Numbered from the stretch's first letter, positions 1 to 8,304 are shown. The stretch is DNA of 23,793 nucleotides from CAZIRF01 sp964541755 (GCA_964541755.1 CAZIRF010000045.1:1-23793), one strand, 5' to 3'. The notes: a model not told the origin generated them from the letters alone. A program made the numbers and translations.

Positions 1-2930
1 GACTCGCTGGGAAGACCTCGCTTCCCGCACAGATGGCTAACTTCCAGGTATTCCCAACAGTTGCGGCCACGCGCTTTTGCGCGATGCACGGCGTCTTCGG
101 CACTGCGTACCAGGGCATTTGAGCAGACGTACGCGGGGCTCCCCTCTGCCGGGTGCACCATACTGGCGCCTACGCTCACCGCGGTCTGCAGGCTCTGGCC
201 ATCAGAATAAAATTTCTTTTCTTTCATTTCTTCCACAATACGTTGCCCCAGGCTCTGCAATCGCTCCCAAGAGCAGCGGGGCAGCATGATGATGAACTCG
301 TCGCCACCCCAGCGACCCAGTACATCGTCCTCGTCTGCCATGGCAGTCAAAAGAAGGGCCAGCGACTGGAGTATGGTGTCCCCCGCCGCATGGCCGTAGA
401 GATCGTTGACATGTTTGAGCCGGTCAATATCGCAGATAATCAAGCCCAGGCATGCGCCCTCGCGTTGCATGCGGTTGAGTTCCATGTGCATGCGGGTAAG
501 AATGCTGCGCCGTGTCTGGAGTCCGGTGAGCTCGTCGCGGTGCGATATGGGCCCCGCGCTTCGGGTAGAGAGGAGGCCTGACACCATGGTTCCCGCGGCG
601 AGAAGGCGCTGTCCGTTATCATCGATGGCGGTTTCCCCTGCGAAGGCGTTGCCCGAGGCGACGACCCCGGGAATGTCGATGCGGAAGCGGGTCCCGCGGT
701 TGATTTCCGGGTTCACGGGCGATTCACAGCTGATGCTGCCGCCCATGAGGTCCACCAGCCGTTTTGCGATGGCGAGCCCCAGACCCGTACCGCCGTACTC
801 GCGCGAGATGTGCGCATCCTGTTGGGAGAAGGGTTCAAAGAGGTGCCGGTGGTACTCCTCGCTTATGCCTATTCCGCTATCCTCTATGGTAATCGACAAG
901 TTGACCTTCCAGGTGCTCTTGCCGTCCACGGCCCGCGTGTTTTCGAGGTCCTGTGCCTCCATGCTTATGGACACCGCGCCGGTATCGGTAAACTTGAGGG
1001 CATTGCCGGTCAAGTTGATAAGGACCTGCCGCAGCCGGTCGACATCGAGGAGTATCATGCCGGGCAGATTTTCCCTGCCGTACAGGGCGAAGTGCAGGCC
1101 CTTTTCTTCTGCCTGGAAGCGGAATATATCGTGAATATCGTGCAGGAGCCGGCGGGGATCGAAGGGGACCATCCGCAATTCGAGACGTCCGGTTTCGGCG
1201 CGGGAGAGGTCGAGTATGTCATTGATGATGGCCAGGAGACTGCGTCCGGCGGAATTGAGCGAGGCGAGGTAGTGCTTGCCCCGGTCTTCGCTTACGTATG
1301 CGTCCAAGAGGGCCGCATAGCCCAGTACCGCGTTGAGGGGGGTGCGCAGTTCATGGCTGATGGTATCGATAAGCTGTGTCTTCGCCCAACTGGTTCGCTC
1401 CGCTTCCCTGCGGGCTGTGCGCAGTTGTTCCTCGGTTTCCACACGCGAACTTACATCGTGGGCCGAGCAGACGACGATATCCAGTTCCTTCACAAAGCAG
1501 GCGGACCAGGAGAGCCATGCAAAGCTGCCGTCGGAGCGCATGATGCGGGTCTCGAAGTCGTCGATGCGCTTGTTTCCGAAGAGCGGGTGGGCAATCCCTT
1601 GAATCTTTTCACGATCATCCGGATGGGCGTACTTGGTAATGTTTGTACCGATAACCTCGTCTTCGCGCCAACCAAATTCGTGGAACCACGAGGGGTTGAG
1701 TTTGAGAATGGTACCCTCCCGGTCGGTTACGCAGAGGAATGAGAGGCTGACGTCAAAAAAGACATCGATGTAGCGCCGTGTTTGCGAGAGCTCTTCGGTG
1801 CGTTCCTGTACCCGGCGTTCGAGGCTGTCACTGAGTTCACGCAAGCGTTGTTCGCTCTCTTCCAGGGCCCGACGGGACTGAATCTCTTCGGTTATATCGC
1901 GAACAATTGACAGGATGCCATTCGGGTTATCCTGTTCGTCGTAAATGGGTATGCGTGTTGTATTGAGCCAGAGGGGCTGCGTGCAATCGGTATACTCTTC
2001 GAGGGTTTCCACCGGGCGCCCCATCTCTGTTGCTTGACGGTCCAGGGCTTCGCGACGGTCAACTATCTCTGCCGGGAACAAATTCGCCTCGCATATCCCC
2101 GCAAGTTCTTCATCCGTTTTTTCAAGGCTATCGGCAAAATAGCGGTTGTTGAGAACAATACGTCCGTTTGCATCCTTGTAAACGATTGCATAGGGGATAT
2201 TGTCGATGAGCTTGCGCAGAAATATATCATTTTGTCGAAGGGATCGTTCGTATTCTGCCTTGCTTACCTCGTTCGAGAGGTACATGGCCATCAAGAGGAG
2301 GTACCCCAGGGTCCACAGGAGGGCGGAAGCCCCCACGACCAAGAGGGAGGCTCCCGGGAAGGTCCCGTTCTGCCGGGCAAAGGGTGCCGTGGGGCCCGAA
2401 TGAATCATGATGGCTCGAAAGCTGTGGAACAGAGCGTTCAAGATAAAAATGGTAGACAAGAAGAGCTGTGGCAGCCGTTCCTTGTTTTTTGCATTGTGAA
2501 GATGTTGCCAGGCTGCCCCACAATGCAGAATGGCCATGACTATGGCAGAGAGAGAGACCCGCAGGGCGGGGGAGGGGAAGAGGAAGGTGGTGATAAAGCT
2601 GATGGCCAGACCCAGTGGTATTGTCAAGTAGATGTACAGGTTTTTCCAGCGTGTCATGCCGCGGAAGGCCCGGGCGCCATCGAATTGAAGGCTTGCAGAC
2701 ACGATAAAGAGGACATTTACAAGGATACTGCTCAACCAAGGGCGATGCCAAAGCCCGAGTGCATAGATGAAAAAGCCCAAACCCAGGGTGGAAAGGGAAA
2801 ATGACCAGCGAAAGACGCCCTTGTGGCGGGGCGTCGCTATTTTGAGGAAGAGGAGAAAAAAACCGAGCGAAAGGCATTCGACGGCAATGATCATATTAAT
2901 GGTGCGAACATCGAAGGAAAAACTTTCCAT
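1..2930 (-). CDS. Membrane hybrid sensor: 7 TM segments, two PAS domains, histidine kinase and GGDEF domain (3' end beyond window)
   Basis: This frame is open from the ATG at 2930 to the left edge (about 976 residues visible, stop not seen). Residues about 12-215 hold seven hydrophobic segments. A PAS domain follows at about 235-345 (LIDNIPYAIVYKD), then a coiled linker and a second PAS at about 388-505. The HisKA H-box is ISHELRTPLNA with the phospho-accepting His at 526. The HATPase domain has an N-box (LINLTGNALKFT), a G1 box (DSGIGI, near 682) and a G2 box (GGTGLGLAI, near 709). A GGDEF domain ends the visible part, with an intact GGDEF signature at 875-879 and DLYGH upstream. The RxxD inhibitory site usual just before GGDEF is not present. 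It probably autophosphorylates on a sensed signal and makes cyclic di-GMP at the inner membrane. No receiver domain is visible. No Shine-Dalgarno precedes 2930, so the ATG at 2894 is an alternative start. Confidence 0.93.
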   Translation of the reverse strand, partial: MESFSFDVRTINMIIAVECLSLGFFLLFLKIATPRHKGVFRWSFSLSTLGLGFFIYALGLWHRPWLSSILVNVLFIVSASLQFDGARAFRGMTRWKNLYIYLTIPLGLAISFITTFLFPSPALRVSLSAIVMAILHCGAAWQHLHNAKNKERLPQLFLSTIFILNALFHSFRAIMIHSGPTAPFARQNGTFPGASLLVVGASALLWTLGYLLLMAMYLSNEVSKAEYERSLRQNDIFLRKLIDNIPYAIVYKDANGRIVLNNRYFADSLEKTDEELAGICEANLFPAEIVDRREALDRQATEMGRPVETLEEYTDCTQPLWLNTTRIPIYDEQDNPNGILSIVRDITEEIQSRRALEESEQRLRELSDSLERRVQERTEELSQTRRYIDVFFDVSLSFLCVTDREGTILKLNPSWFHEFGWREDEVIGTNITKYAHPDDREKIQGIAHPLFGNKRIDDFETRIMRSDGSFAWLSWSACFVKELDIVVCSAHDVSSRVETEEQLRTARREAERTSWAKTQLIDTISHELRTPLNAVLGYAALLDAYVSEDRGKHYLASLNSAGRSLLAIINDILDLSRAETGRLELRMVPFDPRRLLHDIHDIFRFQAEEKGLHFALYGRENLPGMILLDVDRLRQVLINLTGNALKFTDTGAVSISMEAQDLENTRAVDGKSTWKVNLSITIEDSGIGISEEYHRHLFEPFSQQDAHISREYGGTGLGLAIAKRLVDLMGGSISCESPVNPEINRGTRFRIDIPGVVASGNAFAGETAIDDNGQRLLAAGTMVSGLLSTRSAGPISHRDELTGLQTRRSILTRMHMELNRMQREGACLGLIICDIDRLKHVNDLYGHAAGDTILQSLALLLTAMADEDDVLGRWGGDEFIIMLPRCSWERLQSLGQRIVEEMKEKKFYSDGQSLQTAVSVGASMVHPAEGSPAYVCSNALVRSAEDAVHRAKARGRNCWEYLEVSHLCGKRGLPSE

Positions 2931-3014
2931 TGCGTCAATTATCGGGTATTTGCCACGCCCATGCAAAAAATAAATGAAAAAAAAGGCTGTATAATCGAAA
3001 ATAAACAAGTTGTG

Positions 3015-3052
3015 GAGGCAATTTCAAAAATCGGTCATATTTAAATTGCCTC
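3015..3052. repeat. 10-bp perfect inverted repeat between cheD and the sensor kinase gene
   Basis: GAGGCAATTT at 3015-3024 is matched by its reverse complement AAATTGCCTC at 3043-3052, around an 18-nt AT-rich spacer. It lies about 35 bp past the cheD stop and about 85 bp before the sensor gene start, both read on the minus strand. It has no T-tract next to it, so it is a poor intrinsic terminator. It could be an operator for the sensor gene or an RNA stem at the end of the cheD transcript. Confidence 0.6.
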
Positions 3053-3087
3053 TTGTTTTTATACTTGGAGACAAAGCCACTGTCCCC

Positions 3088-3711
3088 TTATTTGAAAAGA
3101 GTGATATTGCCCCCTTCCAGCGTTTTTGCAGCAATGCGTTCGCGGTATTCTTGCTCTTCCCGGCTCACAATTTTTTGATAGGTCCCCTTTATTTTTTTGA
3201 GCAGTACCTTCCCGTCTTTAACGAAGAAGAGAACCTTTCGGGCCGAATCGCCCCCCAAATCTTGAGCCAGAATCGGTATGCCCTCTGTATCCAGGTAGCT
3301 AAGGGCAAAGGATTGGTTGTCCCTGCATACGCGGCAGCCCGCTTCATTGCCAATGCCCATCACCGAAGCCCCCCCAAAGACCTTTGCCCGCAGCCGTTCC
3401 TTGCGGGCGCCCAGCTTGAGCAGGTCGTTGATCAGGAGCTCCATGGCGTACATGCCGTACTTTGCATCCTGCCGGGCGTACAGGGGCGGGCTGTCTCCCT
3501 CGCGGTAAATGCCGTCGGGCGTGGCCCGAAAGGAACCCGAAAGCATGAAGTGGTTGAGCCCGCCCACCCCTGCCGTTTCGTCACGCAGGGCAACGGCGAT
3601 ACAGGAGCCCAAGACGGTGCAGATGATGATGTCCTCGGCGCTGGCGAGGTACTCGCCGGGATGGATAATGGTGATCGGTTGTGCAAATTGCCGCAGCGAG
3701 TGCTGGTACAT
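3088..3711 (-). CDS. cheD: Chemoreceptor glutamine deamidase CheD
   Basis: CheD is a cytoplasmic enzyme that deamidates or de-esterifies glutamine side chains on chemoreceptors, and in Bacillus and Thermotoga it also binds the phosphatase CheC. The 207-residue product carries the family signature: T32 and C37 in TVLGSCIAVALRD, and H54 in GGLNHFML. The 17-residue Cys-to-His spacing equals that of the Thermotoga enzyme. FGGASVM, conserved in the family, follows further on. The ATG at 3711 overlaps the stop of the upstream MCP-like gene as TGATG, so translation is almost certainly coupled and the two proteins probably work together. No cheC, cheB or cheR is visible nearby. Confidence 0.95.
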   Translation of the reverse strand: MYQHSLRQFAQPITIIHPGEYLASAEDIIICTVLGSCIAVALRDETAGVGGLNHFMLSGSFRATPDGIYREGDSPPLYARQDAKYGMYAMELLINDLLKLGARKERLRAKVFGGASVMGIGNEAGCRVCRDNQSFALSYLDTEGIPILAQDLGGDSARKVLFFVKDGKVLLKKIKGTYQKIVSREEQEYRERIAAKTLEGGNITLFK

Positions 3712-5453
3712 CAGAAAAAGACGACTTCCCCGGTCTCGCTGCCCTCTTCAACTTCGAATCCGGCGATGGATCCCGCGGCCCTCTTGTGGGCGAAGATGGT
3801 GAAGCGCTGGATAATCCCGCGCAGGCGTTCGGAGTGAATGTGGTCCTGGCTGGAATCCCTGCCGGCTTCGGCAAGGCGTCTGTCGCTCTCGTCGCGAAAG
3901 GTCCGGAGCTCTTCCCGAACGGCTGTTGTATAGCGATAGAGCTCGTCCATCTTTTGGATGTCGGTCCCGGCACCGGCAATGCCACCCGAAAACTCCTTGG
4001 TAAAGAGAGTGAAGCCGCGCGTGCCTTCAATAATCGAGTGCCGCATACGCGAGAGTGTTTCACGGGTCTCCAGGAATCCATTCTGAACGCGGTTGGTCAG
4101 GCCCGCTTCCTCATCTGCCATGGCATTGTATTCGAGAATGGCAGACTTGCTGTCTTCGATAAAGCCACTGGTGGCATCGAGGGCCGTCTGGACGTCTTCT
4201 GCAATGCGCTCTGTCAGGCGGGACATCTCGCTTACCGTGTCATTCATGCCCTGGAGGCTGCTCTGTTTTGCCACTTCTATGCGGCTTGCGATATCGATAG
4301 TCTTGAAGCGGGAGATAATCTTGATAAAGGCGCGAAAACGGCTTTCGAGGGCTTCAACCGTCGAGGACAGGCGTTCCCCGTTACGGGCGATACCCTGTTT
4401 TTTCTTGATATAGGACGCTACCTGTCCCGCTATCTCGTCGAGGCTCTCCATGGCAATGGTAAAGGATGCCCCCGCACTATGCTTGGAGTCCTCCTTGCAG
4501 TACTGATCCATAAGGGCCTGCCGGCGGTGTTCCCCGTCGTTCATGACTGCTTTGACCGCTTCGACGTTGTTGCGTATGGTCGTCGAAGCCTTTTCGAGTC
4601 GATCCGCCACGTCGTCGAGGATATTTGCCGCCAGTTCCGAGAGGTTTTTCCGAAAGGCGAGATCATCGAGGGGGTCTTCGGAGGAAACCGAATCGATTTC
4701 TGTAAGGGCCAAGAGAACGTGGTCCAGTGATTGATGCAGGATGTCCTGTATCTGCACCGTTTCCATGATGAGCGAAACGGGCTTCGTCACACCCCGTGAG
4801 GCCTCGACGAGCGATGAAAAGCCTGTCGACATCTCGATAATAACCCGCTCCAAGGCCGCAAAACGCTGTCCGATGCGTTCCTCGAGGCCGTCAAAGAGGG
4901 ATCGTTCCGAAGCCTCGAGGGCTTCGACCTCCTTGCGAAAGGCGCGGAATTGCTCGAGCATGGACTGCCCGATGTCGGTGAGTTGGTCGGTAAGTTGGAT
5001 GGTGCGCGAAGAGAGGCGCTGGAGTTCATCCGTGATAACCGAAAAGGCCTTTCCCGCCACCCCGGATTTGAGGGCAACGGTCATGGCGTTGAGGCTTATC
5101 AGCTCCATTTCGATCGAATCGTCCTTTATAAGGGCGATGTTGTGATCGAGGCCGGAGAGGGTTTCTATCCCCCGATTGAGTGAGGCCAAGAGGGCGTCAT
5201 CGCGTGCATGCATGGAGCGGAAGTGTTTTGCCGCCTCTTCAACGCGCTTGTGCGAGACATCGAAAACCCCCCGCAGGGAGTAATTGAGATTGAGACTGTC
5301 GGACAAATCCCCCAAGGAGCGGGACGAAAGCTCGAGGCTGCGACGCATCTCCTTTTCCACGGGGGGAAAAGACCGGGCAAAGGCGAGGAAGAGATCCTCC
5401 GAACTGGAGGTCAGTTCTTGAATGCGTTGCTTGAGCTCATTTGTTTCCAACAT
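3711..5453 (-). CDS. Soluble MCP-like coiled-coil protein with two degenerate receptor-tip modules
   Basis: The 580-residue product is almost wholly helical, with no signal peptide or membrane segment. Residues about 117-150 (ISLNAMTVALKSGVAGKAFS, then a VITDELQRLSSR run) echo the receptor hairpin tip normally written ALNAAIEAARAGExGxGFAVVADEVRxLAxRS. A second, weaker copy lies at about 383-425 (FKTIDIASRIEVAKQSSLQG, then MNDTVSEMSRLTERIAEDV). Between them, IQDILHQSLDHV at 235-246 has a DxxxQ pair (D237, Q241), the spacing of the CheZ catalytic residues. The C-terminal GFEVEEGSETGEVVFF is acidic and looks unstructured. Coupling to cheD by a 1-nt overlap ties it to chemotaxis. It may be a cytoplasmic receptor, a CheD substrate or a CheY-P phosphatase. 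The family assignment rests on these motifs alone. Confidence 0.8.
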   Translation of the reverse strand: MLETNELKQRIQELTSSSEDLFLAFARSFPPVEKEMRRSLELSSRSLGDLSDSLNLNYSLRGVFDVSHKRVEEAAKHFRSMHARDDALLASLNRGIETLSGLDHNIALIKDDSIEMELISLNAMTVALKSGVAGKAFSVITDELQRLSSRTIQLTDQLTDIGQSMLEQFRAFRKEVEALEASERSLFDGLEERIGQRFAALERVIIEMSTGFSSLVEASRGVTKPVSLIMETVQIQDILHQSLDHVLLALTEIDSVSSEDPLDDLAFRKNLSELAANILDDVADRLEKASTTIRNNVEAVKAVMNDGEHRRQALMDQYCKEDSKHSAGASFTIAMESLDEIAGQVASYIKKKQGIARNGERLSSTVEALESRFRAFIKIISRFKTIDIASRIEVAKQSSLQGMNDTVSEMSRLTERIAEDVQTALDATSGFIEDSKSAILEYNAMADEEAGLTNRVQNGFLETRETLSRMRHSIIEGTRGFTLFTKEFSGGIAGAGTDIQKMDELYRYTTAVREELRTFRDESDRRLAEAGRDSSQDHIHSERLRGIIQRFTIFAHKRAAGSIAGFEVEEGSETGEVVFF

Positions 5454-5464
5454 ATCTGGGTATC

Positions 5465-5494
5465 AGTATAGAACGCTGTTACCCAAAAGGGCAA
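5465..5494 (-). promoter_or_regulatory. Candidate promoter of the MCP-like/cheD pair, predicting a near-leaderless mRNA
   Basis: On the minus strand, TTGCCC (5494-5489) and TATACT (5470-5465) are separated by 18 nt. The -10 continues as TATACTGATA. Transcription should start about 5 nt before the ATG at 5453, and no Shine-Dalgarno is present there. Confidence 0.5.
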
Positions 5495-5534
5495 CTATCC
5501 GAAAAAGGTGGATATGCAGTCTCCCTTTTCCAGC

Positions 5535-6323
5535 CTACTGCGGCCAGCGTGCCGCAATCTCCCTGGCATCGGCAAGGCCGCGAAAGAGTTCTGCTGCCGT
5601 CCACAATGGCGGATTTGCGGGGTTCCCCGGATACGAGGCCATGTACATGGCGGAATTGATCTTGCGCCCCGTCTCGTCCCGGTATACGGATGGCGTGTCC
5701 AGGGTCATGACCTCGGTAACGACCCCCTTGAGGTAGTCGGTGTGCAGGTAGGTAATCGTCCCGTCCCCGTCTATGGAAATAATGACGCCCACATGGGTAA
5801 GCGGATCATCCCCGAATTTCTTGTTCCCGTTGCGGTCCCAGGTGTTGTCCCAAAAGATGATGTCGCCTACGGACGGTTCGCCCCCCGTTTTGAGGACCTC
5901 GCCAAATTTTTCGCTGTTGTACCACAGCACTGCTACCCCGTTACCCCCCGCGCGGGCCGGGTCGCCATCGAGGGCGACCCCCGCCCCCCAGTAGGCTGCC
6001 CGCACCGTCCCCGAGCAATCGAGGCAGAATTTCTTGCCATTTACCAGTTTGGTGCTGTTGGCCTTCGAACCCACAAGATCCAGCGCGCTCTCCACAATCT
6101 TGAGCCGGAGCGCCGCCTCTTCTGCGCCCATTGCCTCCGGGGCATCTCCATCCGCAGCCGCTTCTTTTGCCGGCGTCGAGAGGGCCAAATCCGCTCCTTC
6201 CCCCTCATTTGCCCGCATCGAGGCGGGGGCGGAGGAACAGGAGATAAAAAAGAGCGTCCACAGTACAAAAGCCCCGTGCCGCAAAGCTCCGGAAAGCCTG
6301 GTTGCTCCACGAATAATTCTCAC
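5535..6323 (-). CDS. NlpC/P60-like papain-fold lipoprotein, probable cell-wall hydrolase or amidase
   Basis: The 262-residue protein starts with GTG at 6323. The basic N-terminus and hydrophobic segment end in FISC (lipidated Cys29), marking a lipoprotein. A low-complexity Ala/Glu stretch runs to about residue 70. The catalytic domain has C103 in CLDCSGTVRAAYW, H177 in THVGVIIS and H194 in YLHTD, the Cys-His-His layout of NlpC/P60 and CHAP peptidases that cut peptidoglycan stem peptides. The motif SVGDIIFWDN before the first His is also typical. The start codon overlaps the upstream lipase stop as GTGA, so the two lipoproteins are translationally coupled. No T-rich terminator was found in the 80 bp between this gene and the MCP-like gene. 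The true substrate is not known. Confidence 0.8.
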   Translation of the reverse strand: MRIIRGATRLSGALRHGAFVLWTLFFISCSSAPASMRANEGEGADLALSTPAKEAAADGDAPEAMGAEEAALRLKIVESALDLVGSKANSTKLVNGKKFCLDCSGTVRAAYWGAGVALDGDPARAGGNGVAVLWYNSEKFGEVLKTGGEPSVGDIIFWDNTWDRNGNKKFGDDPLTHVGVIISIDGDGTITYLHTDYLKGVVTEVMTLDTPSVYRDETGRKINSAMYMASYPGNPANPPLWTAAELFRGLADAREIAARWPQ

Positions 6324-7210
6324 AAGCCCCTCCCTGCCAAGTCCCCCAAAAGATCGCGATAAAAGCTCGCGACATCAAGGCGGTGTTCGCCATCAAAACG
6401 ACGTAAATTGATGATCCCCGCATGGCTCGTCCCCGGAATCTCCCCGCGAAAGACCCCCCAGCGGGCACTTTTCAAGGAAACGAGCCCGTCGTTCGGGCCC
6501 TCTGTCACTGCCAGGATATCGGCAATCCCCGTCCATACCGGGTTGTGGTACTGTTCGTCAATTGTACCGGCCCAAGACTGATAGTATACCCCCTCCACAT
6601 CGGGGACGACCCGGTTGAACGCCGCCATAAAAGACGTTGTCAACTGCAAGCCCGATGCGTACGCATCAGTTTCATCCTCCCCCTTGAGTGCGAGGTATAC
6701 ACCCAGGCTTTTTACCACCAAGTGCTCCCGGCTGTCGACCCGATCATAGACGAGATTTGCGATGGGCGAACCCCGGTGCGGCGTGGAAAGCATCGACAGA
6801 CTTGCGACGCGATCGGCCATACCCAAGTGGGTAATCATCCAGCGGCTTTCCAGCCCCCCGCGCGAATGTGCGATGATGTTTACCTTGTCAAACTCCGGGT
6901 GACTCGCGAGAAAGCCCAGGATATCCCCTTGCAAAATCGCCGCATTCTCCTCGATCAAACCGTAGGCCGGCTGTGTGCTCTGGAAATAGACCACCCCCAG
7001 TTCGTCCAAAATCGGCGTTACCCCCTCCCAATAGTCGAAGGTGAGATTCTCGCTCGTAAAACCTATCCCGTGGACGAGAAAAACCGGGTGCTGCGGCAGG
7101 TGATAATCCGCCGGCAGTTCAAGCACCGGCGGGCCGCCCGCGCAGGACTGGAAGGACAGGGCGGCGAGGGCGAAAAAAAATGCAGCATATACATGAATAT
7201 TTCGTCTCAT
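6320..7210 (-). CDS. Alpha/beta-hydrolase lipase-like lipoprotein
   Basis: The 296-residue protein has a lipoprotein signal ending at FQSC (Cys23). An alpha/beta-hydrolase domain follows: oxyanion-hole segment FLVHGIGF near 44-51, nucleophile S116 in AHSRGG, an acid at D241 in GPNDGLVS and a likely catalytic H263 in TSHAG. This layout matches bacterial triacylglycerol lipases of family I and lipase-like esterases. A clear GGAGG sits 5 nt before the ATG at 7210. A TATAAT lies only about 10 nt upstream of the start, but no -35 accompanies it, so the promoter is uncertain. The product is probably anchored to a membrane and acts on lipids or acyl esters. It is co-translated with the NlpC/P60-like lipoprotein. 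Confidence 0.85.
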   Translation of the reverse strand: MRRNIHVYAAFFFALAALSFQSCAGGPPVLELPADYHLPQHPVFLVHGIGFTSENLTFDYWEGVTPILDELGVVYFQSTQPAYGLIEENAAILQGDILGFLASHPEFDKVNIIAHSRGGLESRWMITHLGMADRVASLSMLSTPHRGSPIANLVYDRVDSREHLVVKSLGVYLALKGEDETDAYASGLQLTTSFMAAFNRVVPDVEGVYYQSWAGTIDEQYHNPVWTGIADILAVTEGPNDGLVSLKSARWGVFRGEIPGTSHAGIINLRRFDGEHRLDVASFYRDLLGDLAGRGL

Positions 7211-7673
7211 GATGCCTCCATTATACCGCAGCCAGGGCGAATCGACCGCCCCTGCAGTTTTGAAGCGTGCAGGTAAGGGAAGGGGAGGAGGGGGGACGCC
7301 GTTGACTCCTTGTGGAAGCGGTCGCCTTCGGGAAGGCGACCCATCCGCACGCGCCTGAAAGCCCCCGGGTCCGGTCCGCCCGGCGGCCCGGACCGGCTCC
7401 CCTCCGGCAGCGCCTCCTCGCCCGGCTGTGGGGTCGCTGCCTACCCCCGCGAGGGTGACCGGGCCAGATGAGGAGAGGTAACAGCTGTCCTGTATATGCT
7501 GTAATTATGATAATATCGCAACACATTGCCAAACCATGTTGATAGTGGTTTTGCACAAGGTTTACATGGCCGGGTTTTTTTTGATGCCGGAAAATGGTTT
7601 TCATGATAACATCATGACATTGAAAGAACCTGAACACGGCAGTGGCTGTGGAACAGGAATCAGGAGGATTTTT
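7211..7673. other. 463-bp divergent intergenic region with GC-rich hairpins
   Basis: I see no convincing gene here. The minus-strand ORF through this stretch is rich in Arg/Gly and runs through palindromes. Structures seen: a hairpin at 7321-7340 (GTCGCCTT stem, CGGG loop), a hairpin at 7371-7396 (CCGGTCCG / CGGACCGG), a weak inverted repeat AAACCA...TGGTTT at 7531-7551, and a 7-bp inverted repeat TCATGAT-aac-ATCATGA at 7601-7617. Base composition drops sharply from GC-rich to AT-rich near 7490. The AT-rich half most likely holds the promoter of the lipoprotein gene at 7674. Confidence 0.6.
7601..7617. promoter_or_regulatory. Operator-like inverted repeat upstream of the beta-rich lipoprotein
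   Basis: TCATGAT and ATCATGA form a perfect 7-bp inverted repeat with a 3-nt spacer, ending 56 bp before the ATG at 7674. The size and position would suit a dimeric regulator. There is no direct proof of binding. Confidence 0.35.
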
Positions 7674-8180
7674 ATGAAGAGACTTTTTGTTGGTGTTGTG
7701 GCCTGTGCCATGGTTCTGGCCATGTCCTGCGAGTCCCAGCCGGCGGCCAAGGCCGATGCGGCCCCTGCGGCAAGTGAAGCGGCGGCAGAGCCCTTTAGCT
7801 ATGAGGGTACTGATATCACCATCAGCATTCCCGAAAACAAGCCCTACAATTACCAGGGGCTTTTCGAGGTTCCCGGATGGCAGCCCGCCAAGGGCGAATC
7901 GGTAACGATTACCATCGAGGGTACGAGCGATGTCGATATCGCCCTGCTCAAGTGCTTCCTCGTGGAGAACTCAAGCGGCTGGAATGTGCTTTCCGGCTAC
8001 GACGACTTCTCGACCTCTCCCATCGTGGCCGGTGAAGCCTTCTCCTTTACCCACACAACCACGACCACGGCCAAGGCCACCGGTGCAGCCGGCAACAAGA
8101 TCTCCTTTTACGTCGAGTTCGCCGACACCAAGAGCGCCCCCACCCTTACGCTTTCCAAGCTCAGCGTATCGGTCAAATAA
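7674..8180 (+). CDS. Small beta-rich lipoprotein of unknown function
   Basis: The start is fixed by a strong AGGAGG at 7662-7667, although the frame is open further upstream. The 168-residue product has a short lipoprotein signal ending at LAMSC (Cys19) and an Ala/Glu-rich tether to about residue 40. The rest alternates like a beta-sandwich: TDITISIPE, SVTITIEGTSDVDIALL, KISFYVEFAD and a final TLTLSKLSVSVK. This resembles carbohydrate-binding-module folds, but I cannot name a family. A run of Thr lies near residue 133. The gene is monocistronic, with its own terminator just downstream. Confidence 0.88.
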   Translation: MKRLFVGVVACAMVLAMSCESQPAAKADAAPAASEAAAEPFSYEGTDITISIPENKPYNYQGLFEVPGWQPAKGESVTITIEGTSDVDIALLKCFLVENSSGWNVLSGYDDFSTSPIVAGEAFSFTHTTTTTAKATGAAGNKISFYVEFADTKSAPTLTLSKLSVSVK

Positions 8181-8208
8181 AAAGATAGTGAACTGATACT
8201 CACGCTCG

Positions 8209-8234
8209 CCCGGCCATCCGGCCGGGTTTTTTTT
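8209..8234 (+). terminator. Intrinsic terminator of the lipoprotein gene
   Basis: A 7-bp stem CCCGGCC/GGCCGGG with loop ATCC (8209-8226) is followed by eight T residues, 29 nt past the stop codon. Confidence 0.93.
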
Positions 8235-8304
8235 ATTCATACGTCGAAATTCTCCAATATCCAAAATACGGATACGTGGTATTCTTTGTACAAGGAGCGC
8301 TGTA

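Noticed and set aside
77..2804. Several plus-strand ORFs across the left 2.8 kb
   Set aside because: They are antisense to the sensor kinase-GGDEF gene, whose motifs are continuous in one minus-strand frame.
7221..7637. Minus-strand ORF upstream of the lipase
   Set aside because: It is Arg/Gly-rich, runs through hairpins, has no ribosome site and shows no recognisable domain.
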